Part shown: piece after piece, positions 1 through 6,174 of the stretch
Layout of the letters: the number at the start of each line of letters is the position of its first letter
Numbering within the stretch: the stretch's first letter is position 1
Source: Pseudomonadota bacterium
GTDB taxonomy: Bacteria; Pseudomonadota; Gammaproteobacteria; Burkholderiales; Gallionellaceae
Length of the DNA: 11,034 nt
Assembly: GCA_021822115.1 (NCBI GenBank)
Contig: JAJZSA010000071.1
Span: 1-11,034 of the forward strand
Direction of reading: 5' to 3'
Notes under the pieces: model-generated
Told to the model about the DNA's origin: nothing
The model's database searches: none
What the model saw: the letters and a program-made list of their open reading frames with translations, nothing else
Position numbers and translations under genes: made by a program

Positions 1-33
1 TTCCAGGGCGGGGATGGGAGTGATGTTCAACAT
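1..33 (-). CDS. gloB: Hydroxyacylglutathione hydrolase (glyoxalase II), first 11 codons only
   Basis: The minus strand opens with ATG at 33-31 and reads MLNITPIPALE before the window ends. This matches the usual GloB N-terminus, which runs into a DNYIW-type motif just outside the window. Glyoxalase II hydrolyses S-lactoylglutathione to lactate and glutathione in methylglyoxal detoxification. Eleven residues alone would be weak evidence. The neighbour is a YafS-like methyltransferase followed by rnhA and dnaQ, and in E. coli gloB also lies beside yafS, rnhA and dnaQ, so the call rests on both sequence and synteny. The metal-binding HxHxDH motif is not in view. The gene is partial because the window cuts it, not because it is visibly broken. 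Confidence 0.8.
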   Translation of the reverse strand, partial: MLNITPIPALE

Positions 34-54
34 GATGGATAGCATACGGACCGG

Positions 55-801
55 ATGCCCAATTCTAAGTTAATCGCCAACAGCCTGAGTGACTGGTTCG
101 CGACCGAGCAAGGCAGTTATGTGCTGGCGCGCGAACAGGCTTATTTCGACCGCACGGTGGCGGACATCTTCGGCTTCAATGCGGTGCAACTGGGCGATCC
201 CGGGCAGGATTTCCTGCGCAACAGCCGCATCCCGCTGCGTTTCGCCGCCGGCAACCGCGCCGGCAATGCGGTGCGTCTGGCCTGCACCGAACTGCCTTTC
301 GACAGCAGCAGCCTGGATCTGGTGTTGCTGCCGCATGTGCTGGAATTCTCCGACAACCCGCACCAGATCATCCGCGAGGTGGAACGCGTGCTGATGCCGG
401 AAGGCAATCTCATCATCAGCGCTTTCAATCCCTACAGCCTGTGGGGGCTGCATCGTGCACTGGGACGCAAGCAAGGCTTCCCGTGGCAAGGGCGTTTCAT
501 CGCCTTGCCGCGCCTGAAGGACTGGCTGGCCTTGATGGGTTTCGAGGTGGTCGGCGGCCGTTTCGCCGCCTACGCGCCGCCGTTCCGTCAGCAGAAATGG
601 CTGGATCGTGCCGCCTTCATGGAGAAAGCCGGCGATAGATGGTGGGCGGTCAGTGGCGGCGTGTATTTCCTGCATGCGGTGAAGCGCGTGCCCGGCATGC
701 GCCTGATCAAACCGAAATGGAACCAGGGACTGGTGCAGAAGCTCATGCCCAGTACCCCCAAACTGAACAAAGGGACACAAAGACGTGGAAGCAGCGAGTG
801 A
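55..801 (+). CDS. YafS-like SAM-dependent methyltransferase, function unknown
   Basis: This 248-residue protein resembles the class I (Rossmann-fold) methyltransferases of the Methyltransf_11 type, and specifically the YafS group found between gloB and rnhA. The downstream half of the fold is clear: [19 protein letters not shown] (residues 80-98) corresponds to motifs II/III, and [20 protein letters not shown] (103-122) is the usual helix plus strand after it. The SAM-binding glycine loop (motif I) is degenerate, with only LGDPG at residues 46-50 where GxGxG is expected. The substrate is unknown. ATG at 55 is the first start after an in-frame stop at 40-42, and no strong Shine-Dalgarno precedes it. 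It is the first gene of the plus-strand chain, and its end overlaps rnhA by 17 bases. No signal peptide or membrane segment is seen, so it should be cytoplasmic. Confidence 0.8.
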   Translation: MPNSKLIANSLSDWFATEQGSYVLAREQAYFDRTVADIFGFNAVQLGDPGQDFLRNSRIPLRFAAGNRAGNAVRLACTELPFDSSSLDLVLLPHVLEFSDNPHQIIREVERVLMPEGNLIISAFNPYSLWGLHRALGRKQGFPWQGRFIALPRLKDWLALMGFEVVGGRFAAYAPPFRQQKWLDRAAFMEKAGDRWWAVSGGVYFLHAVKRVPGMRLIKPKWNQGLVQKLMPSTPKLNKGTQRRGSSE

Positions 802-1236
802 AGTAGTGGAGATCTATAGCGACGGTGCCTGCAAGGGCAATCCCGGCATCGGCGGCTGGGGGGCGCTGTTGCGCGCGAAAGGCAAGGAGCGCGAACTGTG
901 TGGCGGCGAGGCGCACACCACCAACAACCGCATGGAGCTGATGGCCGCCATCGCGGCGCTGGAGGCTTTGACCCGTCCGTGCCAGGTACGCCTGCATACC
1001 GATTCCAAATATGTGCAGCAGGGCATCAGCGAATGGCTGGCCAACTGGAAGCGACGCGGCTGGAAGACCGCCGACAAGAAGCCGGTGAAGAACGAAGACC
1101 TGTGGCGCCGGCTGGATGAAGCTGCCAGCCGCCACCAGATCGAATGGTTGTGGGTGAAAGGGCATGCCGGGCATGACGGCAACGAACGCGCCGATGCGCT
1201 GGCCAACCGCGGCATCGAACAATTGAGGGGGCAGGC

Positions 1237-1240
<4 letters not shown>
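785..1240 (+). CDS. rnhA: Ribonuclease HI
   Basis: RNase HI cleaves the RNA strand of RNA-DNA hybrids, removing R-loops and primer remnants. The 151 residues fit the family's usual length of about 155. All catalytic residues are visible: D13 in [12 protein letters not shown]51 in RMEL, D73 in HTDSKY, H127 in WVKGHAGH and D137 in NERADALA. They correspond to D10, E48, D70, H124 and D134 of the E. coli enzyme. The basic [16 protein letters not shown] segment (residues 88-103) is the substrate-binding basic protrusion. The start is GTG at 785, chosen because it leaves 12 residues before the first catalytic Asp, as in E. coli. AAAGGG at 769-774 lies 10 bases upstream. The only later candidate, GTG at 806, would cut into the first strand. 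The gene overlaps the methyltransferase by 17 bases and dnaQ by 4. Confidence 0.97.
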
Positions 1241-1937
<697 letters not shown>

Positions 1938-1941
<4 letters not shown>

Positions 1942-3113
1942 ATCCCGTCACCGCCGATGTGCTGATCCTGGGGGCGGGCGCCGCCGGCCTGATGTGTGCG
2001 ATGACCGCCGCCCAGCGCGGACGCCGCGTCATCGTCATCGACCATGCACCCAAGCTGGCGGAGAAGATCCGCATCTCCGGCGGCGGTCGCTGCAATTTCA
2101 CCAACCTGGATGTCGGGCCGGACAACTATCTGTCGCAGAACCCGCATTTCTGCCGTTCCGCGCTGGCACGTTACACGCCGCGTCATTTCATGGAGCTGCT
2201 GGACCGGCATGGCCTCTCCTACCACGAGAAGACCCTGGGACAATTGTTCTGCGACCAGGGGGCGCCTGCCATCATCGATATGTTCCAGCAGGAATGTGCG
2301 GCCGCCGGCGTGCAATGGTGCAGACCGTGCAGTGTGGAGGAAGTGCGGCAGGAAGAGGGTTTCGTGGTACAGACCTCGCGCGGCAGTTTTCGTGCCCCGG
2401 CGCTGGTGATCGCCACCGGCGGCCTGTCCATCCCCAAGATCGGTGCCACGCCGTTGGGATATCGCCTGGCCGAACGTTTCGGCATCCCCGTCACCAAGCT
2501 CAAGCCCGGCCTGGTGCCACTCAGTTTCCATCCCGAGGTCTGGGCGCCTTATGCCGAGCTGTCCGGCGTGGCGCTGGATGCGCGCGTGAGTTGCGGCAAA
2601 CGCAGCTTCCGCGAGAACCTGTTGTTCACCCATCGCGGCCTGAGCGGCCCGGCGATCTTGCAGATCTCTTCCTATTGGGAGGCGGGGCAGCCGCTCATCA
2701 TCGATCTGTTGCCCGATTTCGACCTGCATGCCGCGTTCGCGGCGCAACCGCCGAGCAAGATGCAGTTGGCCAATTTCCTCGCGCAATACCTGCCCAAGCG
2801 ACTGGCCGACACACTGGTGCCTGAGGATTATCGCGAGTGTCCGGTGAACCAGATACCCGCCAAGGTCTTGCGCGTGCTGGCCGACTGCGTGAAGGCTTGG
2901 CGCATCACGCCCAGCGGCACCTTGGGTTATGCCAAGGCCGAGGTCACCTGTGGCGGGGTGGATACGCGCGCGCTATCCTCGCGCACCATGGAATGCCAGG
3001 CAGTGCCCGGCCTGTATTTCATCGGCGAGGTGGTGGATGTCACCGGCCAGTTGGGCGGTTACAACTTCCAGTGGGCCTGGGCATCCGGCCATGCGGCAGG
3101 GGAGGCGGTATGA
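1938..3113 (+). CDS. HI0933/YhiN-family FAD-dependent flavoprotein (BaiN/RdsA-like)
   Basis: The 391-residue protein starts with a dinucleotide-binding fold: VLILGAGAAGLMCA carries GAGAAG at residues 12-17, and an acidic residue (D35) ends the second strand. The family hallmark ISGGGRCNFTN lies at 46-56. The C-terminus closes the FAD site with GLYFIGEVVDV (358-368) and GGYNFQWAWASG (373-384). These features identify the HI0933/YhiN family of NAD(P)/FAD-dependent oxidoreductases. One relative, BaiN, has been linked to bile-acid dehydroxylation, but most members have no defined substrate, so none is assigned here. It is cytosolic, with no membrane segments seen. It overlaps the dnaQ stop by 4 bases (ATGA) without a good Shine-Dalgarno of its own, which points to coupled translation, and it overlaps the CYTH-CHAD start by 4 bases. 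Confidence 0.9.
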
Positions 3114-4573
3114 GCATCGAGACCGAACTGAAGCTGGGCATCCGGCCGGAGGATCTGCAACGACTTAAGCGCCATCCTTTGCTGCGCGAGCTCTCCAGCG
3201 GACGTGCCCAGGTAAAGAAACTCTACAGCATCTATTACGACACGCCGGACCTTGCACTCCGGCGGCATGCCTGCGCTTTGCGCCTGCGCCGCGTGGGCAA
3301 GCAATGGTTGCAGACCTTGAAGGGCGGCGGGCAGGTGAGTGCCGGACTGCACCAACGCAATGAGTGGGAGATGCCGGTCGCCGCACAACGACTCGATCTG
3401 GCGGCACTCGAAGCCGCTGGCGGACGGCTGCCATCCGGCGTGCATCACCATCTGCAACCGGTTTTCGTCACCGCATTTACGCGCTCGGTCCGGCTGTTGT
3501 CATTCGAAGGGGCGCAGATCGAACTGTGTCTGGACAGTGGCGAGGTCAGTGCCGGCAAGGGGATACATCCCATCTCGGAACTGGAACTGGAACTCATCTC
3601 CGGTTCGCCGCAAAGTTTGTTCAAACTCGCCTTGCGCTTGATGGACAGCGTGCCGTTGCGTGTCGAACACACCAGCAAGGCCGAATACGGTTATCGCCTG
3701 TGTTCCGCTGCTTCGCCGATGCCCAGCAAGGCCAGGCTGCCGCAGCTGGCTGCGCGGCAGGATGCTGCCAGCGCCATGCTGGACAACATCGCAGCCTGCT
3801 TGACGCATGTCCAGGACAACGTCCCGGGGGCATTGCTCGGGCACGACGCCGAATTCCTGCATCAGGTGCGCGTCGGTTTGCGCCGCCTGCGTGTCGCGCT
3901 GATGCTGGCAAGACGTTTGTATACGGATGACGAGGAGCTTGCCGAAATTTCCCGCCAGGTGTCTGCGCTGTGTGTCATGTTGGGACAGGCGCGCGATTGG
4001 GATGTGCTGGTCACCCGCACCCTGAATCGGCTGCCTGCGGATGAAGTGGGGACGCTGCTACAGGCAGCCCAGCGCGTCCGCCGTGAACAGCAGGCGCAAG
4101 CCGTTACGCAATTGGCGGCGGCGGATTTCCAGCGCCTGCTGCTGCGCCTCGGCTGCTGGATGCAAGGCAACATCGAGCCACGCTGCATCGGTGTCGAGTC
4201 GTTCGCCCGCGCTCTGCTGGACACGCGCAGACGGCGCCTGAAGGAGGCTGGGGCGGCGCTGCATAGAGATGATGCGGCGTCGGTGCATGCCCTGCGCATC
4301 GCCTGCAAGAAGATGCGTTATACGCTGGAGATGTTTGCCGGTCTGTGGCAGGAATGTGAAGGTCTGTTACAGGCACTGATCCGTTTGCAGGAACTGCTGG
4401 GCGAGATGAACGACCTGAGTGTCGCCCGACATCTGCTCGAACGACTGGACAATCGAGCGAGGCGCGATACACTGGCGCGCATCCATGAATGGATCGTGCA
4501 TGATCATGCGCAGCTCGCGCGGGGCTTGGACAAGGCCTGGCAGCGTTATGCGGCGCAGAAGAAATGCTGGTGA
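3110..4573 (+). CDS. CYTH-CHAD domain protein (YgiF-like, probable inorganic triphosphatase)
   Basis: The 487-residue protein has two domains. Residues 1 to about 200 are a CYTH triphosphate-tunnel domain: ExExK at E4, E6 and K8, YYDTPD at 42-47, LRLRR at 57-61, TLKG at 69-72, basic and acidic tunnel residues in RNEWE (83-87), and ELELEL at 157-162. Residues from about 215 to the end are a helical CHAD domain with FLHQVRVGLRRLR (249-261) and a later VHALRIACKKMRY motif, the conserved His/Arg/Lys surface that binds polyphosphate. E. coli YgiF, with the same architecture, hydrolyses inorganic triphosphate, so that activity is the best guess. The open frame extends upstream to 2837, but ATG at 3110 is the true start: AGGGGAGG at 3098-3105 precedes it and ExExK falls at the expected N-terminus. 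It overlaps the flavoprotein gene by 4 bases. Confidence 0.92.
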   Translation: MSIETELKLGIRPEDLQRLKRHPLLRELSSGRAQVKKLYSIYYDTPDLALRRHACALRLRRVGKQWLQTLKGGGQVSAGLHQRNEWEMPVAAQRLDLAALEAAGGRLPSGVHHHLQPVFVTAFTRSVRLLSFEGAQIELCLDSGEVSAGKGIHPISELELELISGSPQSLFKLALRLMDSVPLRVEHTSKAEYGYRLCSAASPMPSKARLPQLAARQDAASAMLDNIAACLTHVQDNVPGALLGHDAEFLHQVRVGLRRLRVALMLARRLYTDDEELAEISRQVSALCVMLGQARDWDVLVTRTLNRLPADEVGTLLQAAQRVRREQQAQAVTQLAAADFQRLLLRLGCWMQGNIEPRCIGVESFARALLDTRRRRLKEAGAALHRDDAASVHALRIACKKMRYTLEMFAGLWQECEGLLQALIRLQELLGEMNDLSVARHLLERLDNRARRDTLARIHEWIVHDHAQLARGLDKAWQRYAAQKKCW

Positions 4574-4636
4574 ACGACACTGGTTCCTCATGCCGTATCG
4601 GAGAGTAAGTCAGCAGACAGAAAGGTCGCCCCAAGA

Positions 4637-5035
4637 ATGAGCAAGAAGAATCCCAATCTGCGCGTCCCGGTCACCCAGGGGCTCAAGGATATCTATGCGA
4701 TGGACATGCATCTGCCATACCAGGCTGCCTGCGAAGGCCGCTTCAGCGTCACCGCCTTCGGCCGTCTGGCTGCGGCGATCTCGGTGGTGCGTTCGGCATT
4801 GGTGATGAAACACAGCAACAAGGATGAAGCCATCGCCACGCTGGATGCAGCGATCGCCACCTTGTTCGAAGTGCGCAGGCGCGGGGATAGCACGGATGTC
4901 TGGGAGATCACGCCGGAAGAACGACCATCCATCCTCGCAGGGATCGAGACAGCGGAAGAGTGTATCGGTGTGCTCGATGTCAGTTTGCTGGAGCAGACGG
5001 CGGCATTGTTGATGGCTCAACTTGCCAACGAGTGA
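4637..5035 (+). CDS. Hypothetical protein, 132 residues, helical, unrecognised
   Basis: I do not recognise this protein. It has no transmembrane segment, signal peptide, cysteine cluster or catalytic motif that I can name. Composition suggests mostly alpha helices: FGRLAAAISVVRSAL (residues 42-56), a D/E/A-rich helix at about 62-80, and a C-terminal helix ending LLMAQLANE. A conserved-looking patch is MHLPYQAACEGRFS at 24-37. Two starts compete. ATG at 4637 has a weak GAAAGG at 4620-4625, while ATG at 4700 (residue 22) has AAGGAT at 4685-4690 and would give 111 residues. Codon use and GC content look like the neighbours. It follows the CYTH-CHAD gene by 63 bases on the same strand with no terminator between, and a strong hairpin comes right after its stop, so it is probably the last gene of the dnaQ operon. 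Confidence 0.75.
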   Translation: MSKKNPNLRVPVTQGLKDIYAMDMHLPYQAACEGRFSVTAFGRLAAAISVVRSALVMKHSNKDEAIATLDAAIATLFEVRRRGDSTDVWEITPEERPSILAGIETAEECIGVLDVSLLEQTAALLMAQLANE

Positions 5036-5044
5036 GAGGGAATG

Positions 5045-5075
5045 AAAAAGGGGAAGCCGATGGCTTCCCCTTTTT
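5045..5075. terminator. Bidirectional intrinsic terminator
   Basis: AAAAAGGGGAAGCC (5045-5058) and GGCTTCCCCTTTTT (5062-5075) form a perfect 14-bp stem around the 3-base loop GAT. A-tract and T-tract ends make it work on both strands. It sits 9 bases after the stop of the 132-residue gene on the plus strand, and 5 bases past the CCA end of the last tRNA-Gly on the minus strand. Confidence 0.93.
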
Positions 5076-5080
5076 GTATC

Positions 5081-5156
5081 TGGAGCGGGAAACGAGGTTC
5101 GAACTCGCGACCTATACCTTGGCAAGGTATCGCTCTACCAGCTGAGCTATTCCCGC
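5081..5156 (-). tRNA. tRNA-Gly(GCC), copy 1
   Basis: The minus-strand sequence of 76 bases folds as a full cloverleaf. The acceptor pairs GCGGGAA with TTCCCGC, the anticodon arm is ATACC-TTGCCAA-GGTAT with anticodon GCC, the T arm contains GTTCGAA, the discriminator is T, and CCA is encoded. It closely resembles E. coli glyW. It is the last gene of the minus-strand tRNA unit, 7 bases after tRNA-Cys. It is base-for-base identical to the copy at 5301-5376. Confidence 0.97.
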
Positions 5157-5163
5157 GAACTAC

Positions 5164-5237
5164 TGGAGGCGCGAGGCGGAGTCGAACCGCCCTTCACGGA
5201 TTTGCAATCCGGTGCATAACCGCTTTGCTATCGCGCC
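5164..5237 (-). tRNA. tRNA-Cys(GCA)
   Basis: This 74-base gene has acceptor GGCGCGA/TCGCGCC, a short GCA/TGC D stem, anticodon loop TTGCAAA (GCA), T arm GGCGG-TTCGACT-CCGCC, discriminator T and an encoded CCA. It matches E. coli cysT closely. One oddity is the first anticodon-stem pair: positions 27-43 are C and U, where E. coli has G-U, so the stem has four good pairs. It is the middle gene between two identical tRNA-Gly genes, 63 bases after the upstream one and 7 before the downstream one. Confidence 0.96.
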
Positions 5238-5269
5238 ATATGGCGAAATCGCCGCCACTCAAAAAACAA

Positions 5270-5292
5270 GGGAAAGCTGAAAAAGCTTTCCC
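5270..5292 (-). terminator. Terminator-like hairpin inside the tRNA unit
   Basis: Read on the minus strand, GGGAAAGCT and AGCTTTCCC form a 9-bp stem with a 5-base loop, followed by TTGTTTTTTG. This has the form of an intrinsic terminator. It begins 8 bases past the CCA end of the first-transcribed tRNA-Gly and ends 32 bases before tRNA-Cys. It should end or attenuate transcription after the first tRNA-Gly. I found no separate promoter between it and tRNA-Cys, so the two downstream tRNAs probably depend on read-through. It could also act mainly as a processing signal. Confidence 0.65.
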
Positions 5293-5300
5293 GGATATCC

Positions 5301-5376
5301 TGGAGCGGGAAACGAGGTTCGAACTCGCGACCTATACCTTGGCAAGGTATCGCTCTACCAGCTGAGCTATTCCCGC
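5301..5376 (-). tRNA. tRNA-Gly(GCC), copy 2 (first transcribed)
   Basis: This copy is identical over all 76 bases to the gene at 5081-5156, with anticodon GCC and an encoded CCA. It is nearest the promoter at 5391-5418, leaving a leader of only about 8 bases. Identity with the other copy stops one base beyond the CCA end and exactly at the 5' end, so only the tRNA itself is duplicated or kept uniform. Confidence 0.97.
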
Positions 5377-5390
5377 AGAAGAGGATGCGC

Positions 5391-5418
5391 ATTATATGGA
5401 GAAAGAATTCTGTGTCAA
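5391..5418 (-). promoter_or_regulatory. Consensus sigma-70 promoter of the Gly-Cys-Gly tRNA unit
   Basis: On the minus strand TTGACA (complement of 5413-5418) and TATAAT (complement of 5391-5396) are both perfect consensus hexamers, 16 bases apart. The bases right after the -10 are GCGC, a GC-rich discriminator of the kind found in stringently controlled stable-RNA promoters. The predicted start is near 5384, just ahead of tRNA-Gly. Confidence 0.9.
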
Positions 5419-5431
5419 GAAAGTTCAGGAA

Positions 5432-5455
5432 ATTCGCGCGCCCGGTCACGCGAAT
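5432..5455. promoter_or_regulatory. Dyad between the divergent tRNA promoters
   Basis: ATTCGCG (5432-5438) and CGCGAAT (5449-5455) are exact inverted repeats separated by 10 bases, and CTTTTTG follows on the plus strand. The dyad ends where the -35 region of the tRNA-Leu promoter should be. It lies about 48-71 bases upstream of the tRNA-Gly start, where activators such as Fis often act. It could instead be a weak plus-strand terminator. Its function is an inference. Confidence 0.4.
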
Positions 5456-5476
5456 CTTTTTGTGGCGGGCGATATG

Positions 5477-5490
5477 TATAATGCGCACCC
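5477..5490 (+). promoter_or_regulatory. Promoter -10 of tRNA-Leu
   Basis: TATAAT at 5477-5482 is a perfect -10 followed by GCGCACCC. No good -35 is found: at 16-18 bases upstream there is only TCTTTT or a close variant. The first 11 bases, TATAATGCGCA, are identical to those of the opposing tRNA-Gly promoter. The predicted start is near 5489, giving a leader of about 39 bases. Confidence 0.7.
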
Positions 5491-5495
5491 TTCGC

Positions 5496-5520
5496 GGAAC
5501 GCGTACCAAGCTTGCGTTCC
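5496..5520 (+). other. Leader hairpin before tRNA-Leu
   Basis: GGAACGC (5496-5502) and GCGTTCC (5514-5520) form a 7-bp stem with an 11-base loop. It lies between the predicted start of transcription and the mature 5' end of tRNA-Leu at 5528. No T-run follows, so it is not a terminator. It may shape processing of the precursor. Confidence 0.5.
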
Positions 5521-5527
5521 CTTGTGC

Positions 5528-5616
5528 GCCCGAATGGTGAAATTGGTAGACACAACAGACTTAAAATCTGTCGCTGCTAACGCGGCGTGCCGGTTCGATT
5601 CCGGCTTCGGGCACCA
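5528..5616 (+). tRNA. tRNA-Leu(UAA)
   Basis: This 89-base class II tRNA has acceptor GCCCGAA/TTCGGGC, a D-loop with GGTAGACAC, anticodon arm ACAGA-CTTAAAA-TCTGT (anticodon UAA), a long variable arm built on CGCTG/CGGCG, T arm GCCGG-TTCGATT-CCGGC, discriminator A and an encoded CCA. It resembles E. coli leuZ. It is transcribed away from the Gly-Cys-Gly unit. No intrinsic terminator follows, so read-through towards the HU gene is possible. Confidence 0.97.
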
Positions 5617-5736
5617 GAAAAAGTCTCCAGCGAATCCAGCACTTGAATCATTTCACATGTTGCATGCCGCTGTATCCCTTATAAGTAAAGGCTAAAACGG
5701 CAGATGCTGATACTCAGGCATAGATAATTTTCCCTA

Positions 5737-5765
5737 TTGCAAAAGCCCAAAATATCTTGAACAAT
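5737..5765 (+). promoter_or_regulatory. Candidate promoter of the HU gene
   Basis: TTGCAA (5737-5742) lies 17 bases before AACAAT (5760-5765), a 4-of-6 match to TATAAT. GATAAT at 5723-5728 and TATAAG at 5680-5685 are other possible -10 elements without convincing -35 partners. The 194-base gap from tRNA-Leu to the HU start holds no other gene that I can support. Confidence 0.3.
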
Positions 5766-5810
5766 CCGCCCCGGAGTTGATTCCAACCCAACAACCACAA
5801 GGAGAAACGT

Positions 5811-6095
5811 ATGAACCGTAAAGAACTGATTGATGCACTTTCCGCCAAGACCGGCAGCAGCAAGGCTGATGCTGATCGCAACATCGCCGCGCTGATCGAT
5901 ATCATCACCGGTGCCCTGAAGAAGGGTGACAATGTTGCATTGGTCGGCTTCGGTACATTCGAAGTACGCAAGCGCGCTGCCCGCACTGGCCGCAACCCCG
6001 CCACTGGCGAAGAGCTGAAGATCAAGGCCTCCAAGGCTCCGGCATTCAAGGCTGGCGCTTCCCTGAAGGCTGCTGTGAACGGCGGTAAGAAGTAA
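5811..6095 (+). CDS. hupB: HU-family DNA-binding protein (beta-type)
   Basis: HU is a small dimeric nucleoid protein that bends DNA and binds nicks and junctions. The 94 residues fit the family (90-94). The helical N-terminus begins MNRKELIDALSAKTG. The DNA-binding arm holds the signature GFGTFEVRKRAARTGRNP at 46-63, with the intercalating proline at P63. PAFKAG at 77-82 is the usual C-terminal core motif, and the protein ends in lysines. AAGGAG at 5799-5804 is a strong ribosome binding site 6 bases before ATG. No partner gene is near, and a strong hairpin follows. HU rather than IHF is favoured by the N-terminal sequence and the C-terminal PAFKAG. The alpha versus beta label is conventional. 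Confidence 0.93.
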   Translation: MNRKELIDALSAKTGSSKADADRNIAALIDIITGALKKGDNVALVGFGTFEVRKRAARTGRNPATGEELKIKASKAPAFKAGASLKAAVNGGKK

Positions 6096-6110
6096 TCTCT
6101 CCACAGACAA

Positions 6111-6128
6111 GCCGGCCTAACCGCCGGC
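6111..6128. other. Small GC-rich hairpin after the HU gene
   Basis: GCCGGC (6111-6116) is repeated at 6123-6128 around CTAACC. Because GCCGGC is its own complement, the two copies can pair as a 6-bp stem. No T-run follows. It precedes the main terminator by 8 bases and may stabilise the 3' end of the HU message. Confidence 0.4.
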
Positions 6129-6136
6129 GTGTTGGG

Positions 6137-6168
6137 AAAACGGCTGGATCGAAAGGTCCAGCCGTTTT
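6137..6168. terminator. Bidirectional terminator between the HU gene and malQ
   Basis: AAAACGGCTGGA (6137-6148) pairs perfectly with TCCAGCCGTTTT (6157-6168). A T-G wobble and one C-G pair extend the stem to 14 bp, closed by the stable tetraloop GAAA. GTTTTATC follows on the plus strand, and the malQ stop lies 6 bases beyond, so it serves both convergent genes. Confidence 0.92.
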
Positions 6169-6174
6169 GTTTTA

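Noticed and set aside
2837..3109. N-terminal 91-codon extension of the CYTH-CHAD frame
   Set aside because: It overlaps the conserved C-terminus of the flavoprotein and has no recognisable content. A strong ribosome binding site and the ExExK motif place the start at 3110.
5041..5365. Open frames running through the tRNA genes on the plus strand
   Set aside because: They translate tRNA antisense sequence, and the repeated C-terminal peptide is just the duplicated tRNA-Gly.
5081..5376. Possible mobile-element insertion at the tRNA genes
   Set aside because: The repeated tRNA-Gly could look like an attachment-site duplication. The whole 76-base tRNA is duplicated, with just tRNA-Cys and a hairpin between, and no integrase or foreign DNA is present.
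5723..5756. Loose inverted repeat GATAATTTT / AAAATATC upstream of the HU gene
   Set aside because: It is imperfect and AT-rich, and likely by chance in a promoter region. No arm-to-arm symmetry beyond 4-5 bases.
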